DNA of 64,000 bases from Gemmatimonadota bacterium. Lineage in GTDB: Bacteria; Gemmatimonadota; Gemmatimonadetes; Longimicrobiales; RSA9. Below the pieces are notes generated by a model. That model was not told the origin of the DNA, searched no databases, and saw only the letters and a program-made list of their open reading frames with translations. Where the stretch lies: NCBI GenBank assembly GCA_039715185.1, contig JBDLIA010000009.1:1-64000 (forward strand), in the 5' to 3' direction. Positions 6,728 to 15,535 of the stretch are shown in pieces; position 1 is the first letter of the stretch; each line of letters starts with the position of its first letter. The translations under genes were made by a program, and so were the position numbers.

Positions 6728-7838
6728 ATGAGCACCGATCAGAGCGCGGACCTTACCGACCTCCGGGAGCGGATCGGCGAGCTCGGAGGGTTTCTTTGAC
6801 GTCTCGGTAAAGCGGACCGAGGTGCAGCGGTTGGAGGAAAGGATGGCGTCGCCGGGCTTCTGGGACGACGGGGACGCGGCGCAGGCGGTTATCGCCGACG
6901 TGCGCCGGCTCAAGTCCTGGCTCGACCCGTGGCAGCAACTCGCCGACAAAGGCGAGGAGCTCGCGGAGATCGAGGAGCTGCTGCAGCTCGAGCCAGACGA
7001 GGCGCTGGAAGAGGAGTGGCTGACCGAGGTGGGCCGGCTCGGCGAAGCGGTGGAAGCGCTGGAATTGCGCAACATGCTACGCGGGCCGGACGACGCCCGC
7101 GACGCCATCGTCACGATCCACCCCGGCGCCGGCGGCACCGAGTCCCAGGACTGGGCGGAAATGCTGCTGCGCATGTACTCGCGCTGGGCCGAGGCGCGCG
7201 GCCGACAGGTGGAGTTGTTGGACCTGCTGGAGGGAGAGGAGGCGGGTATCAAGAGCGCCACTCTGGAGGTGCGCGGAGACCACGCGTACGGATATCTGAA
7301 AGCGGAGAAGGGGGTCCACCGGCTCGTCAGGATCTCGCCGTTCGACAGCCAGGGGCGGCGTCACACTTCCTTCGCCAGCGTCTTCGTGTACCCGGTGGTC
7401 GACGACGACATCGACATCGAGATCGATGAGAAGGACCTGCGCGTGGACACCTATCGCGCGTCCGGCGCCGGCGGGCAGCACGTGAACAAGACCAGCTCGG
7501 CCGTGCGCATCACGCACCAGCCGACCGGCGTGGTGGTGTCGTGCCAGCAGGAGCGCAGCCAGCACAAGAACAGGGCCACCGCCATGAAGATGCTCAAGGC
7601 GGCGCTCTATCAACGGGAGCTGGAAGAGCGGGAGGCGGAGCGACAGGTGCTCGAGGCCGAAAAGACCGACATCGCGTGGGGCAACCAGATCCGCTCTTAC
7701 GTCTTTCAGCCGTACACGATGGTGACCGATCACCGCACGGAGCTGAAGATAGGAGACGTGCAGCGGATCATGAATGGAGACCTGGACCCCTTCATCGAGG
7801 CCTACTTGAAGCGCCGCGGGGGGGCGCACGGCGCGTGA
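6728..7838 (+). CDS. prfB: Peptide chain release factor 2, with programmed +1 frameshift
   Basis: The gene is split over two frames. Codons 1-23 run from ATG 6728 to CTT at 6794-6796, followed by the in-frame TGA at 6797-6799 and C. Shifting +1 at CTT-TGA-C continues as DVSVKRTEVQRLEERM into the long frame, giving 369 residues, normal for RF2. An internal Shine-Dalgarno-like GGAGGG lies three bases before CTT, as in E. coli prfB, so the autoregulatory frameshift is conserved. The protein shows the stop-recognition tripeptide SPF (RISPFDSQ) and the catalytic GGQ (GAGGQHVN). It releases peptides at UGA and UAA. It is coupled to lysS by a GTGA overlap. Confidence 0.97.
6785..6800 (+). promoter_or_regulatory. 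prfB programmed +1 frameshift signal
   Basis: GGAGGG (6785-6790), a 3-base spacer TTT, slippery CTT (6794-6796), stop TGA (6797-6799) and C at 6800 reproduce the classic RF2 autoregulation site: low RF2 slows termination at UGA and lets the ribosome slip +1. Confidence 0.95.
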
Positions 7839-9385
7839 GGCACGGGGAGGCCGGAGACGGCGCTCCGGGGCCCTCGGCGCCCGGCTTGCGCGAGGCGCGC
7901 GTGGCCAAGCTGGCTCGCCTCCGTGAGGCGGGGGTCGAGCCCTATCCGTATTCGTTCGATCCGGACCGGTCGGTGGCCGACGCCCGCACCTCCTTCGAGA
8001 GCGCGGAGGCCGAGGGCGGTCTCGACGCCGACGGCGTGGGAGAGGAAGTGCGCCTGGCCGGACGCCTTGCCTCGCTGCGGGGGCACGGCAAGGCCACCTT
8101 TGCCGATCTGCAGGACCGGTCCGGGCGCATCCAGCTCTTCCTGCGTCAGAACGACCTCGGGACGGGCTACGAGCTGCTGGAGCTTCTGGACCTGGGCGAC
8201 TGGGTGGGCGCGTCCGGGCGCCTGATGCGCACCAGGATGGGTGAGGTCAGCGTCCGCGTGAGCTCCATCACTCTCCTCGCGAAGTCGATCCGTCCGCTCC
8301 CCTTCGGGAAGACCGAAAAGGACGACGGCGCGCGGGTCGTGCACGGAGGGTTTGCGGACGTGGAGCAGCGCTACCGGCAGCGCTACGCCGACCTGGCCGT
8401 GAACGAGGACGTCCGCACCCTTTTCGTGCGCCGCGCGGACGTGGTTCGGGCGCTGCGCCAGTACCTGGACGAGCAAGGGTATGTGGAGGTCGAGACGCCC
8501 GTCCTGCAGCCGCTGTACGGCGGCGCCATGGCGCAGCCCTTCAAGACGCACCATCGCGCGTTGGACGTGCCGCTCTACCTGCGGATCGCGGACGAGCTAT
8601 ACCTGAAGAGGCTCATCGTGGGCGGTCTGGAGCGCGTCTACGAGGTGGGGAAGGACTTCCGCAACGAAGGCATCGACCGGACGCACTCCCCGGAATTCAC
8701 GATGCTGGAGTTCTACGAGGCGTTCGCCGACTACGGCACGATGATGGGGCGCGTCGAGGAGATGATCAGCGCCGCGGCGCGGGTCGTGACCTCCGAAGGC
8801 TCCACCGTGGTCTTCCAGGGTACTGACATCGACTTCTCCGCGCCGTTCGAACGGATCCGGTTCATGGACGCCCTGGCGGCGGCGGCGGGGTTCGATCCCG
8901 CGGGCGCGACCGACGACGAGCTGCGCGAGCGGCTGCGGATGGCGACGAGCGACGACGTCGCCGACCTGACGCGACCGCAGCTGCTGGACGGGCTGTTCGG
9001 CGCGCTGGTCGAGCCGGGGCTGGTGCAGCCGACGTTCGTGCTGGATCAGCCGCGGGAGCTGTCTCCGCTCGCCAAGCCGAAGCGCGGCGAGCCCGAGTTG
9101 GCCGAGCGCTTCGAGCTGGTCGTCGCCGGCATGGAGATCGCCAACGCCTTCAGCGAGCTGAACGACCCCTTCGATCAGCGGGAGCGATTCGAGGCGCAGG
9201 CGCGTTACAGGGAAGAAGGAGACGAGGGGGCGCACGCTCTGGACGAGGACTACCTGCGAGCGCTGGAATATGGGCTACCGCCGACAGGCGGGTGCGGCAT
9301 CGGCATCGACCGACTCATGATGATCTTGACCGACCAGGCATCGATCCGGGACGTGATCCTGTTCCCCCAGTTGAGGCCGGAGTAG
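7835..9385 (+). CDS. lysS: Lysyl-tRNA synthetase, class II
   Basis: 516 residues from GTG 7835, which overlaps the prfB stop; the same frame is open further upstream inside prfB but only as a shadow. It has an N-terminal OB-fold anticodon-binding domain (about 55-165; VRLAGRLASLRGHGKATFADLQD) and a class II catalytic core with motif 2 (FRNEGIDRTHSPEFTMLEFYEA) and motif 3 (GCGIGIDRLMMIL). It charges tRNA-Lys, one isoacceptor of which is encoded at 3766. The prfB-lysS order is common in bacteria. Confidence 0.96.
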   Translation: MRHGEAGDGAPGPSAPGLREARVAKLARLREAGVEPYPYSFDPDRSVADARTSFESAEAEGGLDADGVGEEVRLAGRLASLRGHGKATFADLQDRSGRIQLFLRQNDLGTGYELLELLDLGDWVGASGRLMRTRMGEVSVRVSSITLLAKSIRPLPFGKTEKDDGARVVHGGFADVEQRYRQRYADLAVNEDVRTLFVRRADVVRALRQYLDEQGYVEVETPVLQPLYGGAMAQPFKTHHRALDVPLYLRIADELYLKRLIVGGLERVYEVGKDFRNEGIDRTHSPEFTMLEFYEAFADYGTMMGRVEEMISAAARVVTSEGSTVVFQGTDIDFSAPFERIRFMDALAAAAGFDPAGATDDELRERLRMATSDDVADLTRPQLLDGLFGALVEPGLVQPTFVLDQPRELSPLAKPKRGEPELAERFELVVAGMEIANAFSELNDPFDQRERFEAQARYREEGDEGAHALDEDYLRALEYGLPPTGGCGIGIDRLMMILTDQASIRDVILFPQLRPE

Positions 9386-9386
9386 C

Positions 9387-10631
9387 GTGCCGGCGGCAGA
9401 GTGGTACGTGGCACGGCGCTATCTGGCCTCGCGCAGGAAGGGCCGGTTCCTGTCGCTGATCACGCTGATCGCGGTGGGCGGGGTAGCGGTCGGCGTTGCG
9501 GCGCTCATCACGGTCATCGGCATGATGACCGGCATGCAGAGGGACCTCCAGGCGAAGATCCTCGGCGCCAACCCCCACGTCTACGTTTTCCAGAACGGCC
9601 AGGGCTTCCGCATGACCGGCTGGCGGGACGTTCTCGAGGAAGTGGAGGACGTCCCCGGCGTGATCGGCGCGCAGCCGTTCGTCATGACCCAGGTGGGCGT
9701 TACACCCACCGGCGAGTACGTGCAGTTCGGTACCCTGTGGGGAATGGACGCCGCGGGGAGGGGCGTGCCGGTCAACGAGATCGTGCGCCAGATCCGCTCC
9801 GGCGCCCTATCTCTCGGGCCCACCGAGTCGGGGCTCCCCGGGGTGCTCATCGGGCGCAGGCTGGCGGATCGGTTGGGTATCCTTCCGGGCGATGAGGTCA
9901 CGGTGCTCGCGCCGGAGAATCTGAAGGCCTCTCCGCTGGGCGATGCGATTCCGGCGACCGGCTATTTCGAGGTCACCGGCACGTTCGTCACCGGGCACTT
10001 CGAGTACGACTCGGGGCATCTGTACGCGGACCTGGCCGCGGTCGTCTCGCTGCTGGACTTCGAGGACGATGTGGGCGGGCTCGCGCTCGCCGTGGAGGAC
10101 CCGTTCCTGGCGCGCGAAGTGGGGGACTCGATCAACTCCCGGCTGAGCTTTCCGTACTACACGAACGACTGGATGACGCTGAACAACTCGCTCTTCAGCG
10201 CGCTTAAGCTCGAGAAGCTCGGCATGGGGCTGATCCTGTCGCTGATCGTGCTGGTCGCCGCGTTCAACATCATCAGCACGTTGATCATGGTGGTGACCGA
10301 CAAGACCAGGGAGATCGGCATCCTGAAGTCCATGGGCATGACGCGCGGTGGCGTGCTGCGGATCTTCCTGCTCCAGGGCCTCGCGATCGGCGCCATCGGC
10401 ACCTTCCTCGGCACCATGGGGGGACTGGTCCTCATCTGGGTGCAGGCTCGCTACGAGCTCATCACGCTGCCCGGGGAGGTGTACGGCATCAGCACGCTCC
10501 CCGTGGCGCTCGATGTTCTGGACGTCGGCTGGATAGTGGGGCTCAGCATCCTCATCGCCTTCGCCGCCACGATCCTGCCCGCGCAGCGGGCGTCGCGGCT
10601 GATGCCGGTGGAGGCAATCCGTCATGACTGA
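9387..10631 (+). CDS. lolC: Lipoprotein-releasing ABC permease (LolC/LolE type)
   Basis: 414 residues from GTG 9387, directly after the lysS stop. The N-terminus (WYVARRYLASRRKGRFLSLI) and first membrane segment (about 22-45) are typical of LolC/LolE. A large periplasmic domain follows (about 50-265), then three membrane segments (about 275-305, 325-350, 375-400) with the FtsX-like core and conserved DKTREIGILKSMGMT coupling motif. With LolD it should extract mature lipoproteins from the inner membrane for the outer membrane. A single permease suggests a homodimer, as in LolF-type systems. It overlaps lolD by 8 bases. Confidence 0.92.
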   Translation: MPAAEWYVARRYLASRRKGRFLSLITLIAVGGVAVGVAALITVIGMMTGMQRDLQAKILGANPHVYVFQNGQGFRMTGWRDVLEEVEDVPGVIGAQPFVMTQVGVTPTGEYVQFGTLWGMDAAGRGVPVNEIVRQIRSGALSLGPTESGLPGVLIGRRLADRLGILPGDEVTVLAPENLKASPLGDAIPATGYFEVTGTFVTGHFEYDSGHLYADLAAVVSLLDFEDDVGGLALAVEDPFLAREVGDSINSRLSFPYYTNDWMTLNNSLFSALKLEKLGMGLILSLIVLVAAFNIISTLIMVVTDKTREIGILKSMGMTRGGVLRIFLLQGLAIGAIGTFLGTMGGLVLIWVQARYELITLPGEVYGISTLPVALDVLDVGWIVGLSILIAFAATILPAQRASRLMPVEAIRHD

Positions 10632-11400
10632 GCCCCGGACCTTCGGCGGCGCCCCCGACGCGACCGGCTGGGGAGACGACGGGGTCGCCACGCAGCCCGG
10701 CCAGGCGGTGCTGGAGGCGCGCCGACTGCGCAAGGTCTACGTGGGCGGGGACGGCTCCGAGCTGGAGGTGCTGACCGGAGTCGATCTGACCGTGGCCCGA
10801 GGCGAGGCGGTGGCGATCGTCGGCGCGAGCGGGGCGGGCAAATCCACGCTGCTGCACCTGCTGGGCGGGCTCGACCGCCCCACGTCGGGGGCTGTCAGCC
10901 TGGAGGGACGATCGCTCGGCCTGCTCCCCGATGAAGACCTCGCGCGCGTGCGCAACGCGCGCATCGGGTTCGTCTTCCAGTTCCACCATCTGCTGCGCGA
11001 ATTCTCGGCGCTCGAGAACGTCGCGCTACCGATGCTGATCGGGGGCGTCGATCGCTCCACCGCGTACCGGCGCGCGGACGAGCTGCTCGGGCAGGTCGGC
11101 CTGGGGGAACGCACCGAGCACAGGCCGGCGCAGCTCAGCGGAGGCGAGCAGCAGCGCGTGGCCGTGGCCCGAGCGCTGGCTAACGCGCCTGTACTCCTGA
11201 TCGCCGACGAGCCGACGGGTAACCTGGATACGCACACGAGCGAGACGCTCCACGACCTCTTCTTCCAGTTGAAGGAGGCGCACGGCGTGGCGCTCGTGCT
11301 CGCGACCCACAACCGCGAGCTGGCCGACCGCGCCGACCGGGTACTCCAGGTGCGGGAGGGTCAGTTGGCGAGCTTCTACCCATCCCGGCAGGACGCATAG
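10624..11400 (+). CDS. lolD: Lipoprotein-releasing ABC transporter ATPase
   Basis: 258 residues. ABC ATPase with Walker A GASGAGKS (67-74), Q-loop VFQFHHLL, signature LSGGEQQRVAVARAL, Walker B LLIADEPTGNLD and H-loop ATHNREL. The LolD/MacB subfamily is indicated by FHHLLREFSALENVALP. The roughly 30-residue N-terminal extension before EARRLRKVY is longer than in E. coli LolD; a later start is possible, but the ATG overlaps lolC in a coupled way. Partner of the permease at 9387. Confidence 0.93.
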   Translation: MTEPRTFGGAPDATGWGDDGVATQPGQAVLEARRLRKVYVGGDGSELEVLTGVDLTVARGEAVAIVGASGAGKSTLLHLLGGLDRPTSGAVSLEGRSLGLLPDEDLARVRNARIGFVFQFHHLLREFSALENVALPMLIGGVDRSTAYRRADELLGQVGLGERTEHRPAQLSGGEQQRVAVARALANAPVLLIADEPTGNLDTHTSETLHDLFFQLKEAHGVALVLATHNRELADRADRVLQVREGQLASFYPSRQDA

Positions 11401-11402
11401 AG

Positions 11403-11900
11403 ATGCGTTGCGATCACTGCGGAGACCAGGAGGCCGTGATTCATCTCACGCACATCGAGAACAACGAGATGAGCAGCTTCCACCTGTGCGAGGCGTGCGC
11501 GGCCGAAAAGGGGATCGATCCCGAGGCGGACGAGACCGTGAACGCCCCGCTGGCGGCTTTCCTGGCGCAGATGGGGAGCGAGGGGGAGGCGGCCGCCCCG
11601 CAGGAGGCCGAGTGTCCGTACTGTGGGCTGTCGATAGACGGATTCAAGAAGACGGGCCGGCTGGGGTGCTCGCAGTGCTACGTGGCGTTCGAGGCTCACC
11701 TCAAAAACCTGATGAGGCGGCTGCACGCGGGCACGCAGCACGTGGGCAAAGTCTACCTGCCTCCCGACGACGCCACCGCGGCCAACCGGGACGAGCGCCT
11801 GAACGGTCTGAAGCGCAGGCTCACCCGGGCGGTGGACAGCGAGGACTTCGAGCGCGCCGCCCAGATCCGCGATCAGATCCGTGCCATGGAGAGCGCGTGA
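11403..11900 (+). CDS. mcsA: McsA, zinc-binding activator of the McsB arginine kinase
   Basis: 165 residues. Two zinc knuckle pairs are visible: CDHC and CEAC in the first 35 residues, and CPYC and CSQC at about 76-103. The C-terminus carries a UVR motif (LKRRLTRAVDSEDFERAAQI), as in UvrB and ClpC. McsA binds and stimulates McsB in Bacillus (family knowledge). It begins two bases after the lolD stop and is followed one base after its own stop by mcsB, the usual mcsA-mcsB-clpC order. No CtsR repressor gene is next to it. Confidence 0.94.
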   Translation: MRCDHCGDQEAVIHLTHIENNEMSSFHLCEACAAEKGIDPEADETVNAPLAAFLAQMGSEGEAAAPQEAECPYCGLSIDGFKKTGRLGCSQCYVAFEAHLKNLMRRLHAGTQHVGKVYLPPDDATAANRDERLNGLKRRLTRAVDSEDFERAAQIRDQIRAMESA

Positions 11901-11901
11901 C

Positions 11902-13008
11902 ATGAAACCCGTGACCAAGCTCGGCGATGTCGGCCTGGACTGGCTCGACGGCAGCGGCCCGCACTCCGACGTCGTGCTGTCCACGCGCGTGCGGCTCGCC
12001 CGCAACCTCCAGGCCCACGCGTTCCCAACGCGGCTCGGCGAGGACGAGAGGCGCAGAGTCTGGGAGCAGATCGGCGCCGCCGCGGACGCGAGCGAGCTCC
12101 TGAAGGGAGGGGCGGCCATAGAGCTGTCAGCCGTGCCCGCGATCACGCGCAGGGTGCTGCTGGAGCGCCACCTGATTTCGCGCGAGCTGGCGGGCGGCGT
12201 GGCCGAGGAGCACGCGCCGGTGGGCGCGGGGCTCTACATGCGCGGCGGTGGCGAATTGGGCGCCATGGTGAACGAGGAAGACCACCTGCGCTTGCAGGCG
12301 CTGCGCTCGGGGCTGCGCTTGCAGGAGGCCTACCAGGAGGTGGAGCGCCTGGATGAGGAGTTGGGCGCCCGCCTGGCGTTCGCCTTCCACCCCGAATTCG
12401 GATTCCTGACCAGTTGCCCGACCAACGTGGGGACCGGGCTACGCGCGTCCCTCCTGGTGCACCTTCCCGGGCTCGTGCTGACGAAGGAAATCGGCAAGGT
12501 GTTGCAGGGCATCAACCAGGTCGGATTGACCTTCAGGGGATTGTACGGTGAGGGCTCGGAGGTGATCGGGAATTTCTTCCAGATCTCCAACCAGACGACG
12601 CTGGGCAAGAGCGAAGAGGACCTGATCGACCACCTGGACCGCATAGTGGGTCAGGTCATCCAGTACGAGATGCAGGCCAGGGGCGTCCTGCTCAGGGATG
12701 CCTCGGCGGTGATCGAGGACAAGATCTGGCGCGCGTTCGGTTTGCTGACCCACGCCCGCACATTGTCCTTCGACGAGGTCATGAACCTGCTGAGCGCGGT
12801 CCGCCTGGGCGTCGGGCTGAAACTGATACCGGACGTTCGGGTATCTTCGCTTAACACGGTGATGATCTACTCCCAGGCGGCGCATCTCGAGCAGGCAGCC
12901 GGTAGACGGCTCGCGGAGGGCGAGGGGGAGATCCACCGGGCAGCCTTCGTACGAAAGGCGCTGGGGACGGGCGGTCGACCCCGCGCGGAAGCGGAAACGG
13001 ATGCGTAA
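11902..13008 (+). CDS. mcsB: Protein arginine kinase McsB
   Basis: 368 residues from ATG 11902. Guanido-kinase family signatures are intact: STRVRLARNL (nucleotide-binding arginines), NEEDHLRL, and SCPTNVGTGLRASLLVHLP with the active-site Cys. A C-terminal regulatory segment binds phosphoarginine in homologues. McsB phosphorylates arginines on unfolded proteins, marking them for ClpC-ClpP. The presence of an mcsA-mcsB-clpC set in a diderm, lipid A-producing organism is notable because the system was defined in Gram-positives. The downstream partner clpC lies 42 bases away. Confidence 0.95.
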   Translation: MKPVTKLGDVGLDWLDGSGPHSDVVLSTRVRLARNLQAHAFPTRLGEDERRRVWEQIGAAADASELLKGGAAIELSAVPAITRRVLLERHLISRELAGGVAEEHAPVGAGLYMRGGGELGAMVNEEDHLRLQALRSGLRLQEAYQEVERLDEELGARLAFAFHPEFGFLTSCPTNVGTGLRASLLVHLPGLVLTKEIGKVLQGINQVGLTFRGLYGEGSEVIGNFFQISNQTTLGKSEEDLIDHLDRIVGQVIQYEMQARGVLLRDASAVIEDKIWRAFGLLTHARTLSFDEVMNLLSAVRLGVGLKLIPDVRVSSLNTVMIYSQAAHLEQAAGRRLAEGEGEIHRAAFVRKALGTGGRPRAEAETDA

Positions 13009-13050
13009 GCGGAAGGGATAGGGGGCATCTCGGGGTTCGGGGACCAGGGC

Positions 13051-15531
13051 ATGAATTACAACTTCACGGATCGAGTGCGGAAGGTGCTGGCGATGGCCCG
13101 CGAAGAGGCGATCCGTCTGCAGCACGACTACGTCGGCACGGAGCACATACTCCTCGGCCTGATTCGCGAGGGCGAGGGCGTCGCGGCCGCTGTCCTCATG
13201 AACCTCAACGTGGATCTCGACCAGGTGCACGAGCGCGTCGAGGGTGAGGTCCGCAAGGGCAAGGCGACCATCGCGTTGGGGGAGCTCCCCTATACCTCCC
13301 GGGCCAAGAAGGTCCTGGAGTACGCGATGGCCGAGGCACGGGAGCTCAGCCATTCATACGTCGGCACGGAGCATCTCCTGCTGGGATTGCTCCGCGAGGA
13401 ACGCGGCATCGCGGCGCAGGTGCTCAACGCCCTGGGCGTTACGCTCGAAGAGGCGCGGGCGCAGACGCAGAAGCTTCTGGGCAGCGATCTCGACGCCACG
13501 CCCGCGGGGGCCGGCGCGGGCGCCGGTCAGTCCAGCGCGCCCTCCAAGACCGACAAGAAGTCCAAGACCCCGGCGCTCGACCACTTCTGCCGGGACCTGA
13601 CCGAGCTGGCCCGCAAGGGCGAGCTGGACCCGACGATCGGCCGCGAGCCCGAAATCGAGCGGGTGACCGAAGTGCTCTCGCGCCGCAAGAAGAACAACCC
13701 GGTGCTGATCGGCGAGCCGGGCGTCGGCAAGACCGCCATCGTGGAAGGGCTGGCGCAGCTCATCTCGCGCGGAGAAGTCGCCGATAGCCTGTCCGACCAC
13801 CGCGTCCTGGCGCTCGACATGGCCGCCGTGATAGCGGGGACGAAGTACCGCGGCCAGTTCGAAGAGCGGCTGAAGGCGATCATGAACGAGATCGCCCAGA
13901 ACCAGGGCGTGATTCTCTTCATCGATGAGTTGCACACGCTGGTCGGAGCGGGGGCCGCGGAGGGCGCCATCGACGCGTCCAACATGCTCAAGCCGGCGCT
14001 CGCGCGCGGGGAGCTACAGTGCGTGGGCGCTTCCACGCTGAATGAGTATCGCAAGTACATCGAAAAGGACGGCGCGCTGGAACGCCGTTTCCAGACGGTG
14101 ATCGTCGACCCGCCCTCGATCGACCAGACGCTGGAGATCCTGAAGGGACTGCGAAAGCACTACGAGGACCACCACAAGGTCGTGGTTCCGGACGAGTCGC
14201 TGGCCGCCGCCGCCAAGCTGTCGGAACGCTACATCACCGACCGTTTTCTTCCGGACAAGGCGATTGACGTCATCGATGAGGCCGGCGCGAGGGCGCGGCT
14301 CGCCACGCAGGTACCGCCCCCCGAGGTCGCCGAGCTGAAGCAGGAGATGGAGACCCTCGCCGAGTCCAAGGACGAGGCCATCCGGGATCAGGATTTCGAG
14401 AAGGCCGCCGAGCTACGCGACAAGGAAAAAGATCTCCAGGACCGCATGCGCAGCGAGCAGGAGACCTGGGAGGAAGAGCGGCGCACGCACCGCCCCGTCA
14501 TCTCCGAGGAGGATGTCGCGTTCATCGTCAGCCGCTGGACGGGCGTGCCGGTGACCCGGTTGCAGGAAGCGGAGTCCGAGCGGCTGGTCCGCATGGAAGA
14601 AGAACTCCACGAGCGGATCGTGGGGCAGGAGGAGGCGATTCGCGCGATCAGCAGGTCCATTCGGCGCAGCCGAGCAGGGCTCAAGGATCCGCGGCGCCCC
14701 ATCGGCAGCTTCATCTTCAGCGGCCCCACGGGCGTCGGCAAGACGGAGCTGGCGCGCGCGCTGGCGGAGTTCCTGTTCGCCGACCGCGACGCGCTCATCC
14801 GCGTGGACATGAGCGAGTACATGGAGAAGTTCTCGGTGTCACGACTGATCGGGGCGCCCCCGGGATACGTCGGTTACGAAGACTCCGGGGCGTTGACCAA
14901 GGCCGTGCGCCGCAAGCCGTATTCGGTGGTCCTTCTGGACGAGATCGAGAAGGCGCACCCGGACGTGTTCAATATCCTGTTGCAGGTGCTGGACGAGGGC
15001 CATCTCACGGACAACTACGGCCGCGTCATCGACTTCAAGAACACCGTCATCATCATGACGTCCAACCTGGGCGCCCGAGACATCAGCAAGGGTGGCACGC
15101 TGGGCTTCCAGTCCGATTCCTCGGCGGGTTCGTACGAGATCATGCAGGAGAAGGTCAAGGAGGAGATCGAGCGGGCCTTCAATCCGGAATTCCTGAACCG
15201 TGTCGACGACGCCATCGTCTTCCACCCGCTCAGCCGGGAGCAGATCGGCCAGATCGTGCACATCATGCTGGACGAGGTTCGGACCCGGCTCCAGGACGAG
15301 GCGTTGAGCCTCACGTTGACGGAAGAGGCCGTCGACTTCCTCGTCGAGCGCGGGTACGACCAGACCTTCGGCGCGCGGCCGCTGCGCCGGGCCATCCAGC
15401 GTCACCTCGAGGACCCGCTCTCGGAGAAGATCCTCATGAGCGAGTACTCGGCGGGCGACGAGGTCGAGGTCGACATCTCGGACGATGGCGACGCGCTGGC
15501 CTTCCGGGTGCCCTCCTCGAGTCGCACCTGA
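13051..15531 (+). CDS. clpC: AAA+ unfoldase ClpC
   Basis: 826 residues with the full ClpC domain order: duplicated N-domain (about 1-145; paired [11 protein letters not shown] and [11 protein letters not shown]), a Gly/Ala/Ser linker (150-170), AAA-1 with Walker A GEPGVGKT (221-228), a UVR-containing middle domain (about 437-475), and AAA-2 with Walker A GPTGVGKT (558-565). It unfolds substrates, including arginine-phosphorylated proteins, for ClpP. No clpP is in the window. The ATG start gives the family N-terminus [12 protein letters not shown] exactly. Confidence 0.97.
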   Translation: MNYNFTDRVRKVLAMAREEAIRLQHDYVGTEHILLGLIREGEGVAAAVLMNLNVDLDQVHERVEGEVRKGKATIALGELPYTSRAKKVLEYAMAEARELSHSYVGTEHLLLGLLREERGIAAQVLNALGVTLEEARAQTQKLLGSDLDATPAGAGAGAGQSSAPSKTDKKSKTPALDHFCRDLTELARKGELDPTIGREPEIERVTEVLSRRKKNNPVLIGEPGVGKTAIVEGLAQLISRGEVADSLSDHRVLALDMAAVIAGTKYRGQFEERLKAIMNEIAQNQGVILFIDELHTLVGAGAAEGAIDASNMLKPALARGELQCVGASTLNEYRKYIEKDGALERRFQTVIVDPPSIDQTLEILKGLRKHYEDHHKVVVPDESLAAAAKLSERYITDRFLPDKAIDVIDEAGARARLATQVPPPEVAELKQEMETLAESKDEAIRDQDFEKAAELRDKEKDLQDRMRSEQETWEEERRTHRPVISEEDVAFIVSRWTGVPVTRLQEAESERLVRMEEELHERIVGQEEAIRAISRSIRRSRAGLKDPRRPIGSFIFSGPTGVGKTELARALAEFLFADRDALIRVDMSEYMEKFSVSRLIGAPPGYVGYEDSGALTKAVRRKPYSVVLLDEIEKAHPDVFNILLQVLDEGHLTDNYGRVIDFKNTVIIMTSNLGARDISKGGTLGFQSDSSAGSYEIMQEKVKEEIERAFNPEFLNRVDDAIVFHPLSREQIGQIVHIMLDEVRTRLQDEALSLTLTEEAVDFLVERGYDQTFGARPLRRAIQRHLEDPLSEKILMSEYSAGDEVEVDISDDGDALAFRVPSSSRT

Positions 15532-15535
15532 GGTG

